Part shown: in pieces, positions 1 to 7,448 of the stretch
How the letters are laid out: each line of letters starts with the position of its first letter
Numbering within the stretch: the stretch's first letter is position 1
Origin: Mesorhizobium sp. M7A.F.Ca.US.008.03.1.1
GTDB lineage: Bacteria > Pseudomonadota > Alphaproteobacteria > Rhizobiales > Rhizobiaceae
Direction: 5' to 3'
NCBI RefSeq assembly: GCF_003997495.1
Contig: NZ_RZRU01000017.1
Span: 111,099 to 144,066 of the forward strand
Length of the DNA stretch: 32,968 nucleotides
Notes under the pieces: model-generated
Database searches by the model: none
The model's input: the letters and a program-made list of their open reading frames with translations, nothing else
What the model was told of the DNA's origin: nothing
Program-made: the position numbers and the translations under genes

Positions 1-243
1 GTTGAGTTGGCCATACGGCCGGAGCATCTTGTCCTCGGCGAGACCAGCGGCGGTGTCAGGCTCGGCACGGCCGAGGTGAGCGACGTCGTCTTCCAGGGCA
101 GCTTCAAGCGCGTGCTCGCCGTTTCCGTCGAAGACCCCTCGCTTCATTTCATCGCCAGGCTGCCGGCGACAGCCACCGTCCAGCCGGGCGACACCGTCGC
201 GATTTCCTGCCATACCGACCAGATCATCCTGCTGACGGATTGA
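1..243 (+). CDS. ABC transporter ATP-binding protein, C-terminal TOBE region (partial)
   Basis: The reading frame is open from the first base of the window to a TGA at 241-243, so only the last 80 or so residues are present. They begin with the 'IRPEH' motif that opens the TOBE domain of polyamine/iron/maltose-type ABC ATPases (PotA, FbpC, MalK) and continue as short beta strands ending in 'DQIILLTD'. In these proteins TOBE follows the nucleotide-binding domain and helps in regulation or dimer contacts. The Walker motifs lie outside the window. A PotD/PotF-like binding protein at 3372-4406 suggests both belong to one importer, with the permease genes probably to the left. The next gene starts 2 bp after the stop, so the two are probably co-transcribed. 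Confidence 0.8.
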   Translation, partial: VELAIRPEHLVLGETSGGVRLGTAEVSDVVFQGSFKRVLAVSVEDPSLHFIARLPATATVQPGDTVAISCHTDQIILLTD

Positions 244-245
244 AC

Positions 246-1007
246 ATGGCAACACTTGCGGTCATCGAGGCACCAGACTGGTACGAGACCATCCGCATGA
301 GCGATGGCGTGACCTTGATCCACGAGCCTTGGATAAAACCGTTCTTCCGCTGCAACATGTGGCATGTGCGCGGCCGCGACCGCGACCTTCTCTTCGACAC
401 CGGGCTTGGCCATTTCAGCCTCCGGCGTCACGTGCCGCTGGTGAGCGAGCGACAACTGATCTGCGTCGCCAGCCACACGCATTTCGATCATATCGGCTGC
501 CACCACGAATTTCCCGAGCGCTGCGTGCACGCGGCCGAGGCTCAAATCCTCGCCGATCCGCGCAACGAATGGACCGCCGCCGGCACCTATGCGACGGACG
601 AGATGTTCGATCGCCAGCCGCAAGGCTGGGACACGACGCGCTACGGCATCCTGCCGGCGCCAGCCGGCCGCCTGCTCGCGCATGGCGACGTCGTCGATCT
701 CGGCGACCGTGCCTTCGAGGTGATCCACACGCCTGGCCATTCACCCGGCGGCATCGCGCTTTACGAAAACAGGACGGGCATCCTGTTATCAGGCGACATC
801 ATCTATGACGGTCCGCTGATCGACGACGTCTACCACTCGGTTGTCGATGACTATGTCGCCACGCTCCTGCACCTGCGCGACCTCGATGTCTCGGTCGTGC
901 ATGGCGGCCATTTTCCGAGCTTCGGCAAGGTGCGCTACCGTCAGCTTGTCGACGAATATCTGGCGCAAAAGCGGCAGGCGGGCTGCCATCTGCGGCAGAG
1001 CCCGTAG
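246..1007 (+). CDS. MBL-fold metallo-hydrolase
   Basis: A 253-residue metallo-beta-lactamase-fold protein. The zinc-binding signature HTHFDH is at residues 77-82, followed by HTPGHSPGG (third His), the bridging Asp in SGDIIYDG, and a late His in HGGH. This is the glyoxalase II / lactonase-like branch. Such enzymes hydrolyse thioesters, lactones or phosphoesters, and the substrate cannot be told from sequence. No signal peptide is seen, so it is probably cytoplasmic. I chose the ATG at 246, although a TTG two codons earlier (240) overlaps the preceding stop. Either way it sits directly behind the ABC ATPase gene and is probably in its operon. The gene converges with the TetR gene, the stops being 6 bp apart. 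A role in processing the transported compound is inference from context. Confidence 0.88.
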   Translation: MATLAVIEAPDWYETIRMSDGVTLIHEPWIKPFFRCNMWHVRGRDRDLLFDTGLGHFSLRRHVPLVSERQLICVASHTHFDHIGCHHEFPERCVHAAEAQILADPRNEWTAAGTYATDEMFDRQPQGWDTTRYGILPAPAGRLLAHGDVVDLGDRAFEVIHTPGHSPGGIALYENRTGILLSGDIIYDGPLIDDVYHSVVDDYVATLLHLRDLDVSVVHGGHFPSFGKVRYRQLVDEYLAQKRQAGCHLRQSP

Positions 1008-1013
1008 ACTGGA

Positions 1014-1715
1014 TCAACGCATCAATTCGAAATGCCGCGGGAACGCCTGATGCAGCAGGAGCAGCATGGTCTTGCGCAGCACGTTGGTATCCCGGCTGGA
1101 TGGATTGAGATGATCCCAATACCAGGCGCCATGAACCAGATAATTCAGGCTCTCCGACAGGGTGTCGATGTCGACGCCGGTATAACCGCCGCTGCGCGAA
1201 ATCTCGATCAGCAGCTCGCGCGCCTCGGCGGTGTAGGCAAGGTCGCTCGGCAAGCCGATCTCGTTGTAGATCTGCATGCTCTTGCGGTCGCTGGAGAATA
1301 CGACAAAGACCGAAACCCATTTTGGATGCTGGCGGGCGAAACGTTGCGCGCAATCGACCGCGCCCAAAGCCCGCTCAACCGGCGACAGGCCGGGCGCCCG
1401 CACCAACGTCACCCACAGCTCATCATATCGATCGCTGAGATACTGGAGGACGGCGCGAAACAGGTTTTCCTTGCTGCGGAAATGGAAGACGACCAGGGCA
1501 TTGGACGAGCCGACATGTTCGGCGATGCGCTGCATGGTGACGCTTGCCAGCCCCTCCTCCGCGATGAGCTCGATGGTGGCGTCGATGATCCGCTGCACGC
1601 TGGCTTCGCCGCGTTCGCGCCGACGGTCCTTGGGCGGCGCGGCATCGTTTGCCGCACTTCCATTCTTCGCCATTGCGCCTTTGCGCTTTGCCGCCGCAGC
1701 CTTTTGTTGCGCCAT
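1014..1715 (-). CDS. TetR/AcrR family transcriptional regulator
   Basis: A 233-residue regulator. After a basic, Ala/Lys-rich N-terminal tail (about 35 residues) comes a TetR helix-turn-helix at roughly residues 40-85, with the usual 'IIDATIELIAEEG' first helix and 'VGSSNALVVFHFRSKENL' recognition segment. The remainder is an all-helical ligand-binding and dimerisation domain. The start at 1715 is preceded by an AAAGGA ribosome site 11 nt upstream, so the longer frame reaching 1805 is unlikely to be used. The tail resembles BetI-type regulators, but I would not assign that name. The gene is the last of a minus-strand run with the amidase and the binding protein and probably controls this locus. 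A candidate operator lies at 4648-4665. Confidence 0.88.
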   Translation of the reverse strand: MAQQKAAAAKRKGAMAKNGSAANDAAPPKDRRRERGEASVQRIIDATIELIAEEGLASVTMQRIAEHVGSSNALVVFHFRSKENLFRAVLQYLSDRYDELWVTLVRAPGLSPVERALGAVDCAQRFARQHPKWVSVFVVFSSDRKSMQIYNEIGLPSDLAYTAEARELLIEISRSGGYTGVDIDTLSESLNYLVHGAWYWDHLNPSSRDTNVLRKTMLLLLHQAFPRHFELMR

Positions 1716-1855
1716 CTTCGTCCAGTTCCTTTCGGACCTTCTGGCGGCGATCGCTGGCGCCGCCACGGATCCGTTTATTCGAGGTGTCCGGCGTCGGCTC
1801 ACCACAACCGAGACCGCAGTTCAACCACCATCGCGGCAAGGGCCGCATCGCCCCG

Positions 1856-3283
1856 TTATAGCGACGGACGCGTTTCGGCGTTTGTGTACCACTGCCCCTT
1901 GGCCGTCTCATAGGCCATGGCGGCGCGGAAAACATCGGCATCGCAATAGGTGCGGCCGACGATCTGGATGCCTGTCGGCACGCCGCTTGCCGCCCGGCCC
2001 GAAGGGATGGACAGAACCGGACAACGGCTCATCATGTTGAACGGCGTCGTCATCACCCAGCCAAGCGACGGGTTCACCTGCTTGCCGTTGATCTCGACCG
2101 TGCCCGTGGTCTGATCGAACTCCGCCGGCACGGAGGGGAGAGCGTTGGTCGGGCAGATCAGCACATCATAGGTCTCCAGCAGCGGCCCCAGCGTCTGGTA
2201 CATCCTGGCCGCCACTTCGAGTGTTCCGACAAAGTCGGTGGCCTTGGACTTTTGCCCGTCCTCGGCGAACTGCCTGGCATAGCTCGTCATGTCCTTGCCG
2301 TGCTCCTTGAGCAACTGCGACAGCGATGCGCCGAACAAATGCTCGAGATAGGCCATGCCCGCCCTGAGCACGTCGTCGCCCCAGCCCAGATCGACCTCCT
2401 CGACCGTGGCGCCAAGCGAGCGGAACACATCGCAGGCGGCAAGCGTGTTCTTGCGCACATCGGGGTCCACTTCGAAAGAACCGAGGTCCATCGAGAAAGC
2501 AATCTTCCAGCCCTTGATCGGCTTGTAGTCGAGCGGCAGCCGCAGTTTCGGGCGTAGCGTGGCGATGTCGAGCGGGCTCGGTCCGGCCATCACGTTCTGC
2601 AGCAGGATCGCATCCCCGACGTTTCGCGCCAAAGGTCCGGTGTGGCAATAGAAATCGAGATTGAACGGCGGCTCGTCCGGATTGCGCCCGTAAGGCGGTT
2701 TGAAGCCGACAAGACCGCAGGCCGACGCCGGAATGCGGATCGATCCGGCAATGTCCGAGCCGGTGGCGATCGACGACGTGCCGGAAGCCAGCGTTGCCGC
2801 CGCACCGCCGGACGAACCGCCTGGCGTGAAATCCGGGTTCCACGGATTGCGCGTCACGCCCCAGCGTTTCGACCACGTGTAGCCGGCGCAGCTGAATTCA
2901 GGCGTCGCCGTGCGGGCATGGACAATGCCCCCGGCCTTGATAATGCGCTCGTTCATCGTCGAGGTATGGCCACCGATGGCATCCCCGGACAGCAGCGAAC
3001 CATGCGAGGTCGGCTTGCCCTTGACGTAGCTCTCGTCCTTGATGCCGATCGGCAGCCCCTCGAGCGCCCCGGTCCGGGCGCCCCTCGCGTATTTCGCCTC
3101 GGCTTTCCCAGCCAGGTCCATCGCCTCGTCGAAATGCGTGAAGGTGAAGCAGTTGATCGTCGGCTTGGTGGCCTCGGCGCGGCGGATGGTGGCCTGCATC
3201 AAGTCGACAGGCGAAAGCTTCTTCGCCTTGAACAGCCGCAGCGCCTCGCTGGCCGGCATGTAGCAAAGGTCGAGATCGGTCAT
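1856..3283 (-). CDS. Amidase signature family enzyme
   Basis: A 475-residue amidase of normal family length. The Ser-cisSer-Lys triad is visible: Lys82 in 'IGIKDE', the serine pair at 157-158 in 'GGSSGG', and the nucleophile Ser181 in 'GSDIAGSIRIP'. These enzymes hydrolyse carboxamides to acid and ammonia. GatA is unlikely because no gatB/gatC is adjacent and the C-terminal half differs from GatA. No export signal is seen, so the protein is cytoplasmic. The start at 3283 has AGGAGA 6 nt upstream. It lies 88 bp downstream of the binding-protein gene on the same strand, with a GC-rich hairpin between (3334-3356). The context suggests intracellular hydrolysis of an imported amide, but the substrate is unknown. 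Confidence 0.9.
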   Translation of the reverse strand: MTDLDLCYMPASEALRLFKAKKLSPVDLMQATIRRAEATKPTINCFTFTHFDEAMDLAGKAEAKYARGARTGALEGLPIGIKDESYVKGKPTSHGSLLSGDAIGGHTSTMNERIIKAGGIVHARTATPEFSCAGYTWSKRWGVTRNPWNPDFTPGGSSGGAAATLASGTSSIATGSDIAGSIRIPASACGLVGFKPPYGRNPDEPPFNLDFYCHTGPLARNVGDAILLQNVMAGPSPLDIATLRPKLRLPLDYKPIKGWKIAFSMDLGSFEVDPDVRKNTLAACDVFRSLGATVEEVDLGWGDDVLRAGMAYLEHLFGASLSQLLKEHGKDMTSYARQFAEDGQKSKATDFVGTLEVAARMYQTLGPLLETYDVLICPTNALPSVPAEFDQTTGTVEINGKQVNPSLGWVMTTPFNMMSRCPVLSIPSGRAASGVPTGIQIVGRTYCDADVFRAAMAYETAKGQWYTNAETRPSL

Positions 3284-3333
3284 GGGAAGTCTCCTGCGAT
3301 CTGCGCATCGCGTTTGGCATGGACGGGAGATGA

Positions 3334-3356
3334 CCGCGCCGCGTGCAGCGGCGCGG
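3334..3356 (-). promoter_or_regulatory. GC-rich stem-loop between binding-protein and amidase genes
   Basis: A perfect 9-bp stem, CCGCGCCGC / GCGGCGCGG, with a GTGCA loop lies 15 bp past the binding-protein stop. No T-run follows on the minus strand, so it is a poor intrinsic terminator. Hairpins here commonly protect the 3' end of binding-protein mRNA and lower expression of the downstream gene. That role is inferred. Confidence 0.5.
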
Positions 3357-3371
3357 GAAAGCCTGGTCAGG

Positions 3372-4406
3372 TCATTTCTGCAGGTCGGTCCAGATCTTCG
3401 TGTAGAGCGCCTGCACGTCGGGCGGGCAGGCCTGCATGAACTGGCCCTTGGCGGCGAACTCGGCGGGAATGTTGACTTCCGGCGCGGTCTTCATGTCGTC
3501 GGGCATGAAGGCTTCCGAGCCCTTGATGCCGTTCGAATAACGCGCAAAGGCTGAGATCAGTGCCGCATTCTGCGGATCCATGATGAAATTCTGGAACAGC
3601 TTGGCGTTGTCGATATTTTTGGCGTCCTTGAGGACAGCGACATTGTCCATCCAGATCGGATAGCCTTCCTTGGGATAGCCATAGACGATCTTGTCGTTCT
3701 CAAGCCGCTCGCGCAGCGATATGCCGTTCCAGTTGACACCCGCGGCGATGTCGCCCCTGCCCAGGCCATCGACGGCCGCATAGTCGAGCGAAAGCCATTT
3801 CGCCTTCGCCTCCACCAGCTTGTCATGCACCTTCTTCAGCATCTGCATGTCGCTGCTGCAGTATTTGCCACCCTCGTAAGCGATGGCGAGGAACATGATG
3901 TCACCCATTTCGGGTACGACATTGATCTTGCCGACGAGCTCGGGGGGTGGGTCGAGGAAGATCGCCGATGTGTTCGGGTCGCCGGCATAAACCGACTTGT
4001 TCACCGAAATGCCGGTCGTGCCCCACTGCCATGGAACGGTATATTTACGGCCTGGATCGAATGGAACATCGACCCACCTGGGATCGACGTTCTTGAAGTT
4101 TTCCATCTTGTTGGGATCGGTCTCCAAGAGCAGACCTTCGCTGATCCAGACCGGCATGACGCTCGCCGAGGGCACGACGATGTCATAACCGGAGGCGCCC
4201 TGCCGGACCTTGGCCAAGGCGGTATCGTTGGAATCATAGTCGGTGACGGTGACCTTGACCTTGTAGGTCTCCTCGAACTTCTTGATCAGGTCGGGGCTGG
4301 TGTAATTGCCCCAATTGTAGATGTTGAGCTCGCCGTCGGCACGGGCCACGCCCGTGACAGTCAGCAGCGACAGGCCGATGGCCGTCGCGGTCAGTTTCCA
4401 GTTCAT
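3372..4406 (-). CDS. ABC transporter periplasmic binding protein, spermidine/putrescine type
   Basis: A 344-residue exported solute-binding protein. Residues 1-23 form a signal peptide ending in 'VARA', and the mature part opens with 'ELNIYNWGNYTSPDLIKKF', typical of PotD/PotF-type proteins. The body follows the two-lobe type II binding-protein pattern. It captures ligand in the periplasm for the ABC importer. I chose the ATG at 4406 because the signal peptide starts there and GGGAG lies just upstream; longer in-frame extensions up to 4658 have no secretion features. The ligand cannot be fixed: relatives bind polyamines, opines, amino-acid derivatives or other cations, and the amidase next door hints at an amide-containing compound. 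The matching ATPase tail is at the start of the window. Confidence 0.9.
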   Translation of the reverse strand: MNWKLTATAIGLSLLTVTGVARADGELNIYNWGNYTSPDLIKKFEETYKVKVTVTDYDSNDTALAKVRQGASGYDIVVPSASVMPVWISEGLLLETDPNKMENFKNVDPRWVDVPFDPGRKYTVPWQWGTTGISVNKSVYAGDPNTSAIFLDPPPELVGKINVVPEMGDIMFLAIAYEGGKYCSSDMQMLKKVHDKLVEAKAKWLSLDYAAVDGLGRGDIAAGVNWNGISLRERLENDKIVYGYPKEGYPIWMDNVAVLKDAKNIDNAKLFQNFIMDPQNAALISAFARYSNGIKGSEAFMPDDMKTAPEVNIPAEFAAKGQFMQACPPDVQALYTKIWTDLQK

Positions 4407-4767
4407 GCTGCATGCTCCCATTGTTGGGACCAGTGGCGTTATGGCCTCGGGTCCGTTTCCTGCTGACGAAAAGACGGCCGCGACAATGCCGATCGACGGC
4501 ACAAGAAGGGCCGTCGACATCGCACTTGCGGCATGCGGCGCGCCGGCAACGGCAAGCCGCATCGCAGTCGAGATATTCCCCTCTTCATGGTGGCCATTCC
4601 GGCTGGCGCCGGCTGTCCAACTCAATTCTCGGCCTGAGGAGTAACTATGACTAAACATACAGTCAATATCTTTCGACGGATACGGCCATGGCTTACCGAT
4701 TGATGCGCCCGATGTGGTGGACTCAGTGGGCAGCTAGGAAGGAACCTTGGCCGCGACGCCGGGCGCG
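4407..4767. other. Intergenic region with candidate promoter/operator
   Basis: This 361-bp gap lies upstream of the binding-protein gene and downstream of the epimerase gene. It holds the palindrome described at 4638-4666. A short frame at 4647-4703 (18 codons) with a good GAGGAG ribosome site overlaps the palindrome, but nothing supports it as a gene. No other feature is recognised. Confidence 0.5.
4638..4666 (-). promoter_or_regulatory. Candidate promoter with overlapping palindromic operator
   Basis: On the minus strand TTGACT (4666-4661) is a good -35 box. A weak -10, TACTCC, follows 17 nt later (4643-4638). The spacer is occupied by an inverted repeat, TGACT-N8-AGTCA (4648-4665), inside a locally AT-rich stretch. 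A repressor bound here would block RNA polymerase. The TetR protein of the same minus-strand gene run is the obvious candidate. A transcript from here would have a leader of about 225 nt before the binding-protein start. The pairing with TetR is inference. Confidence 0.33.
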
Positions 4768-5730
4768 TCAGGCCGTAATGCCCGCGGCCGCAATTCGCTG
4801 GCGGAACCAATCGAAGGTGCGCCCGATGCCTTCCTGATAGCTCGTCCTGGCTTCCCAGCCAGGAAGGACGTGCCTCGCCGAAGTCAGATCCGGACGCCGA
4901 TTTGTCGGATCGTGGGGAGCCGGAGGGTGGTGCTCGATGCGGCTGCCGGGGACGAGTGACCTGACGAATTCAGCAATGCGCAGGACCGAAACCTCGTGAT
5001 CGTTGCCGATGTTCAGAGGGCCGCGATGCGAGATGCCGTCGCGCCAGAAGTATCGTTCCAACCCCTCGACGATGTCGTCGACATAGCCCCAACTGCGCGA
5101 TTGGGAGCCGTCGCCATAAACCGTCAGAACCCCGGTTGTCAGAGCCTGGATGGCAAAGTTCGAAACGGCACGTCCGTCGTCGATGCGGGTTCGCGGCCCA
5201 TATGTGTTGAAAATCCTGACGACGCGAATCTCGAGCCCGCCAACCCGCTGCTGTTCGAACAGCAATGCCTCGGTGCAGCGCTTGCTTTCATCATAAGAGG
5301 CCCTGGGACCGGTGCAGTCCACCGATCCCCTGTAACTCTCGGGCTGCGGTGAAACGTGAGGGTCGCCATAGACTTCCGAGGTCGAGGCGAAGCAGAAACG
5401 GCCGCCGGGCTTGAGCAGCGTCAGAAGATTGAGCGCGCCGCCGATGTTGGCCTTGATCGTGCGTACCGGCTCGCGCATGTACCAAAGCGGCGACGCCGGC
5501 GACGCGAGATGGATGATCTCATCGAAGCGCTGAAGGGATGAAAAGCTTTCGGCATCGGCAATCTGCAGATCGAAACGCGGATCGGCGACATGCGCGACGT
5601 TGTCTCGCGTCCCGGTCCAAAGATTGTCGACGACGACCAGCTTTTCCAGATCGCTTCGCCGCAACAGACGGTCGACCAGATGTGAGCCCAGGAAACCGCA
5701 GCCGCCAGAGACCAATACGCTGCGTGACAT
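4768..5730 (-). CDS. NAD-dependent epimerase/dehydratase, UDP-glucuronate decarboxylase-like
   Basis: A 320-residue extended short-chain dehydrogenase/reductase. The Rossmann glycine motif GGCGFLG is at residues 9-15. It is followed by 'ASPASP', 'STSEVYGDP', the catalytic Tyr-Lys in 'YDESKR', 'RIFNTYGPR' and 'GDGSQSRSWGYVDD'. The ASPASP, STSEVYGDP and RIFNTYGPR combination is characteristic of UDP-glucuronate decarboxylase (UXS), which makes UDP-xylose for polysaccharides, and the length matches. Related dTDP-glucose dehydratases and UDP-glucose epimerases usually differ at the ASPASP position. No glycosyltransferase or other sugar gene lies nearby, so the product's destination is unknown. 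The gene stands alone. The start at 5730 follows a G-rich ribosome site. Confidence 0.85.
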   Translation of the reverse strand: MSRSVLVSGGCGFLGSHLVDRLLRRSDLEKLVVVDNLWTGTRDNVAHVADPRFDLQIADAESFSSLQRFDEIIHLASPASPLWYMREPVRTIKANIGGALNLLTLLKPGGRFCFASTSEVYGDPHVSPQPESYRGSVDCTGPRASYDESKRCTEALLFEQQRVGGLEIRVVRIFNTYGPRTRIDDGRAVSNFAIQALTTGVLTVYGDGSQSRSWGYVDDIVEGLERYFWRDGISHRGPLNIGNDHEVSVLRIAEFVRSLVPGSRIEHHPPAPHDPTNRRPDLTSARHVLPGWEARTSYQEGIGRTFDWFRQRIAAAGITA

Positions 5731-6005
5731 GGAAAACCCCCGCTCCAGACACCCGGCCAGTCAACGAGCCGCAGGGCTTGTTTCCCCACAACAGCGGATA
5801 CGAGGCTACCCAAAAGCCTTCCCGCCAATCAGTGCAATCATCTACACCGCCAGGCGCCGCGAGCGCAACGAGCAAGCCTTCACGATGGGATGTGCGGCGG
5901 CCGACCGGCCTCTGCTTCCAAGGAGAGAAACCGCCACGCGATGTCGCGCATCGAAGCGGCCGCCGATGCTGCCCGCCATCGCGAAGATGCTCAGGACATT
6001 TCAGG

Positions 6006-6170
6006 CTACAGCGCCCTTTGCGGGCATGGTGCCCCGGCTGCATCACCACAGCGCGACGCCGTGGGCTGCGGCCGGAAGCTCGTCTCTTCGGACTGGCGCA
6101 CCAGTTCCGCAAAGAGCAACGCGAAGCTTCCCAGCATCAGAAAGACGATGATCAGGCGTGTTACCGGCAA
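6006..6170 (-). CDS. Candidate small single-pass membrane protein
   Basis: A 54-codon frame starting at a TTG, with a GAGG ribosome site 8 nt upstream and an in-frame stop shortly before it. The predicted product begins with MPVTR, then one strongly hydrophobic segment at residues 6-23 (LIIVFLMLGSFALLFAEL), then a polar tail with two Cys. This is what a small inner-membrane protein with one transmembrane helix looks like. The helix is hard to explain as a shadow because no real gene is seen on the other strand. I recognise no family. The TTG start and lack of homology evidence keep confidence low. Upstream lies the repeat-containing part of the gap, and downstream is the epimerase gene 275 bp away. 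Confidence 0.35.
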   Translation of the reverse strand: MPVTRLIIVFLMLGSFALLFAELVRQSEETSFRPQPTASRCGDAAGAPCPQRAL

Positions 6171-6334
6171 TATGTCGGCCTCGACTGGCTAGCCCCCACG
6201 CCACCCATCCACTGCCGGCTAACATGACCGATCCGGCTTTACGAGACTTTAAGGCCGGTCTTAACCATCACATTCGCGTAGCCTTTGACATGATACGCGA
6301 ACGGCAAGTCAGCATCCGCCGTCCCGCGGTCGCC

Positions 6335-6388
6335 TTGCCATCCGGGATGGCGTTGCCATCCGGGATGGCCGTGCCAGCCGGGATGGCG
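6335..6388. repeat. Three tandem 18-bp repeats, each with an inner palindrome
   Basis: The units at 6335-6352, 6353-6370 and 6371-6388 follow the pattern TTGCCATCCGGGATGGCG. The first two differ only in the last base and the third has a few changes. Each contains GCCATCC-G-GGATGGC, an almost perfect palindrome (GCCAGCC in the third). The array ends 84 bp before the NAD kinase start. It could be a multi-site protein-binding element or a slipped-strand expansion. It is too short and has no spacers, so it is not a CRISPR. Confidence 0.85.
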
Positions 6389-6472
6389 GCTCCCTTTGCA
6401 GACGTACCCCGCCCATGCTAACCCGACGTTGGCGCGGCCCTGCCGCTGCCAACCGGTCGTCATCGGGGAGCC

Positions 6473-7246
6473 ATGAGCAAAGCCGCCAGCCGCATCGCCT
6501 TCGTGTCGTCCGACACCGCTGACGCCAAGACGGCGCTGGAAAGCCTGTCGGCGCGCTATGGCCAGTCTTCCGTCGAGGAGGCCGGGATCGTCGTCGCGCT
6601 TGGCGGTGACGGCTTCCTGCTGCAGACCCTGCGCGACACGATGGGGACAGGCAAGAAGGTCTACGGCATGAACCGTGGCACCATCGGTTTTCTGATGAAC
6701 GAGTATCGTTCCGGTGGCCTGACGGAGCGTCTCGAAGCCGCCGTCGCCGAAACGATCCGCCCGCTGGAGATGCTGGCCGTGACGTCGGAAGGCGAAACGA
6801 TTTCGGCACTGGCGATCAACGAGGTGGCGCTGTGGCGTCAATCGTACCAGACGGCCAAGATCCGCATCACCGTCGACGAACAGGTCCGGCTTGAGGAACT
6901 GAACTGCGACGGCGTCATGATCGCAACCCCGGCCGGCTCCACCGCCTACAATCTTTCGGCGCACGGACCGATCCTGCCGCTCGACGCGCCGTTGCTGGCG
7001 CTGACCCCAGTCAGCCCGTTTCGCCCGCGCCGCTGGCGCGGCGCGCTGCTCTCCAACAAGGCGACCGTGCGCTTCGACATCCGCGAGCCGGAAAAGCGGC
7101 CGGTGAACGCCGCCGCCGACCATACCGAGGTCAAGGCGGTGACCTCGGTAACGGTGCGAGAATCACCAACAGCGACAGCAACGTTGCTGTTCGATCCCAA
7201 TCATTCCTGGAACGAGCGTATTCTCGCCGAACAGTTCCGCTATTGA
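6473..7246 (+). CDS. nadK: NAD kinase
   Basis: A 257-residue ATP/polyphosphate-dependent NAD kinase, which phosphorylates NAD to NADP in the cytoplasm. The diagnostic GGDG motif is at residues 44-47, the NE motif at 116-117 (ALAINEVAL), and the glycine-rich GSTAYNLSAHGP segment at 155-166. The length matches the short alphaproteobacterial form. The ATG at 6473 has GGGGAG a few bases upstream. It is preceded by the palindromic repeats at 6335-6388 and stands alone, followed by the DEAD-box helicase gene 200 bp later, which has its own candidate promoter. Confidence 0.95.
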   Translation: MSKAASRIAFVSSDTADAKTALESLSARYGQSSVEEAGIVVALGGDGFLLQTLRDTMGTGKKVYGMNRGTIGFLMNEYRSGGLTERLEAAVAETIRPLEMLAVTSEGETISALAINEVALWRQSYQTAKIRITVDEQVRLEELNCDGVMIATPAGSTAYNLSAHGPILPLDAPLLALTPVSPFRPRRWRGALLSNKATVRFDIREPEKRPVNAAADHTEVKAVTSVTVRESPTATATLLFDPNHSWNERILAEQFRY

Positions 7247-7328
7247 GCCGGCGCTGCGACCGACAGGTCGATTAAGCATCCCGATTAAGGTTACAACTTC
7301 ACAATCGTGCCATTGCTGCCCGTTTCTG

Positions 7329-7357
7329 TTGACAAATCGAGGGCTTGCTCCTAATTG
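7329..7357 (+). promoter_or_regulatory. Candidate sigma-70 promoter of the DEAD-box helicase gene
   Basis: A perfect -35 box TTGACA (7329-7334) is followed after 17 nt by TAATTG (7352-7357), a weak -10. Transcription would start near 7364 and leave a leader of about 85 nt before the TTG at 7449. This also argues against using the in-frame TTG at 7329, which is part of the -35 box, as the translation start. Confidence 0.4.
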
Positions 7358-7448
7358 CAATACCAATCTTGCAGGCGTGTGGCGCTTGCCGCGACAGACG
7401 CCATTAGACGCCGTTGCGCTTCCCCGAACCAGCCAAAGACAACAACAC

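Larger units (their letters stand above)
5731..6472. other. Long intergenic region (742 bp) with small ORF and tandem repeats
   Basis: No recognisable conventional gene fills this gap between the epimerase and NAD kinase genes. It contains a candidate 54-codon membrane-protein gene on the minus strand (6006-6170) and three 18-bp tandem repeats (6335-6388). Several plus-strand frames are open, but their translations look like shadows (Arg/Pro/Ser-rich, no domain pattern). The stretch 5731-6005 shows nothing I can name. Confidence 0.5.

Noticed and set aside
4647..4703. 18-codon plus-strand frame with a good GAGGAG ribosome site
   Set aside because: It is very short, overlaps the candidate operator palindrome, and its product shows no pattern. 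The ribosome-site match is probably chance.
5941..6192. Plus-strand frame starting after AAGGAG
   Set aside because: The ribosome site is 13 nt away and the product looks random. The opposite strand encodes a more convincing transmembrane helix.
6335..6388. CRISPR-like repeat array
   Set aside because: There are no spacers between the units, only three copies, and no cas genes in the window.
6158..6421. Plus-strand frame with repeated LPSGMA residues
   Set aside because: The repeat in the protein is only the translation of the 18-bp DNA repeats. The rest is Pro/Arg-rich with no ribosome site.
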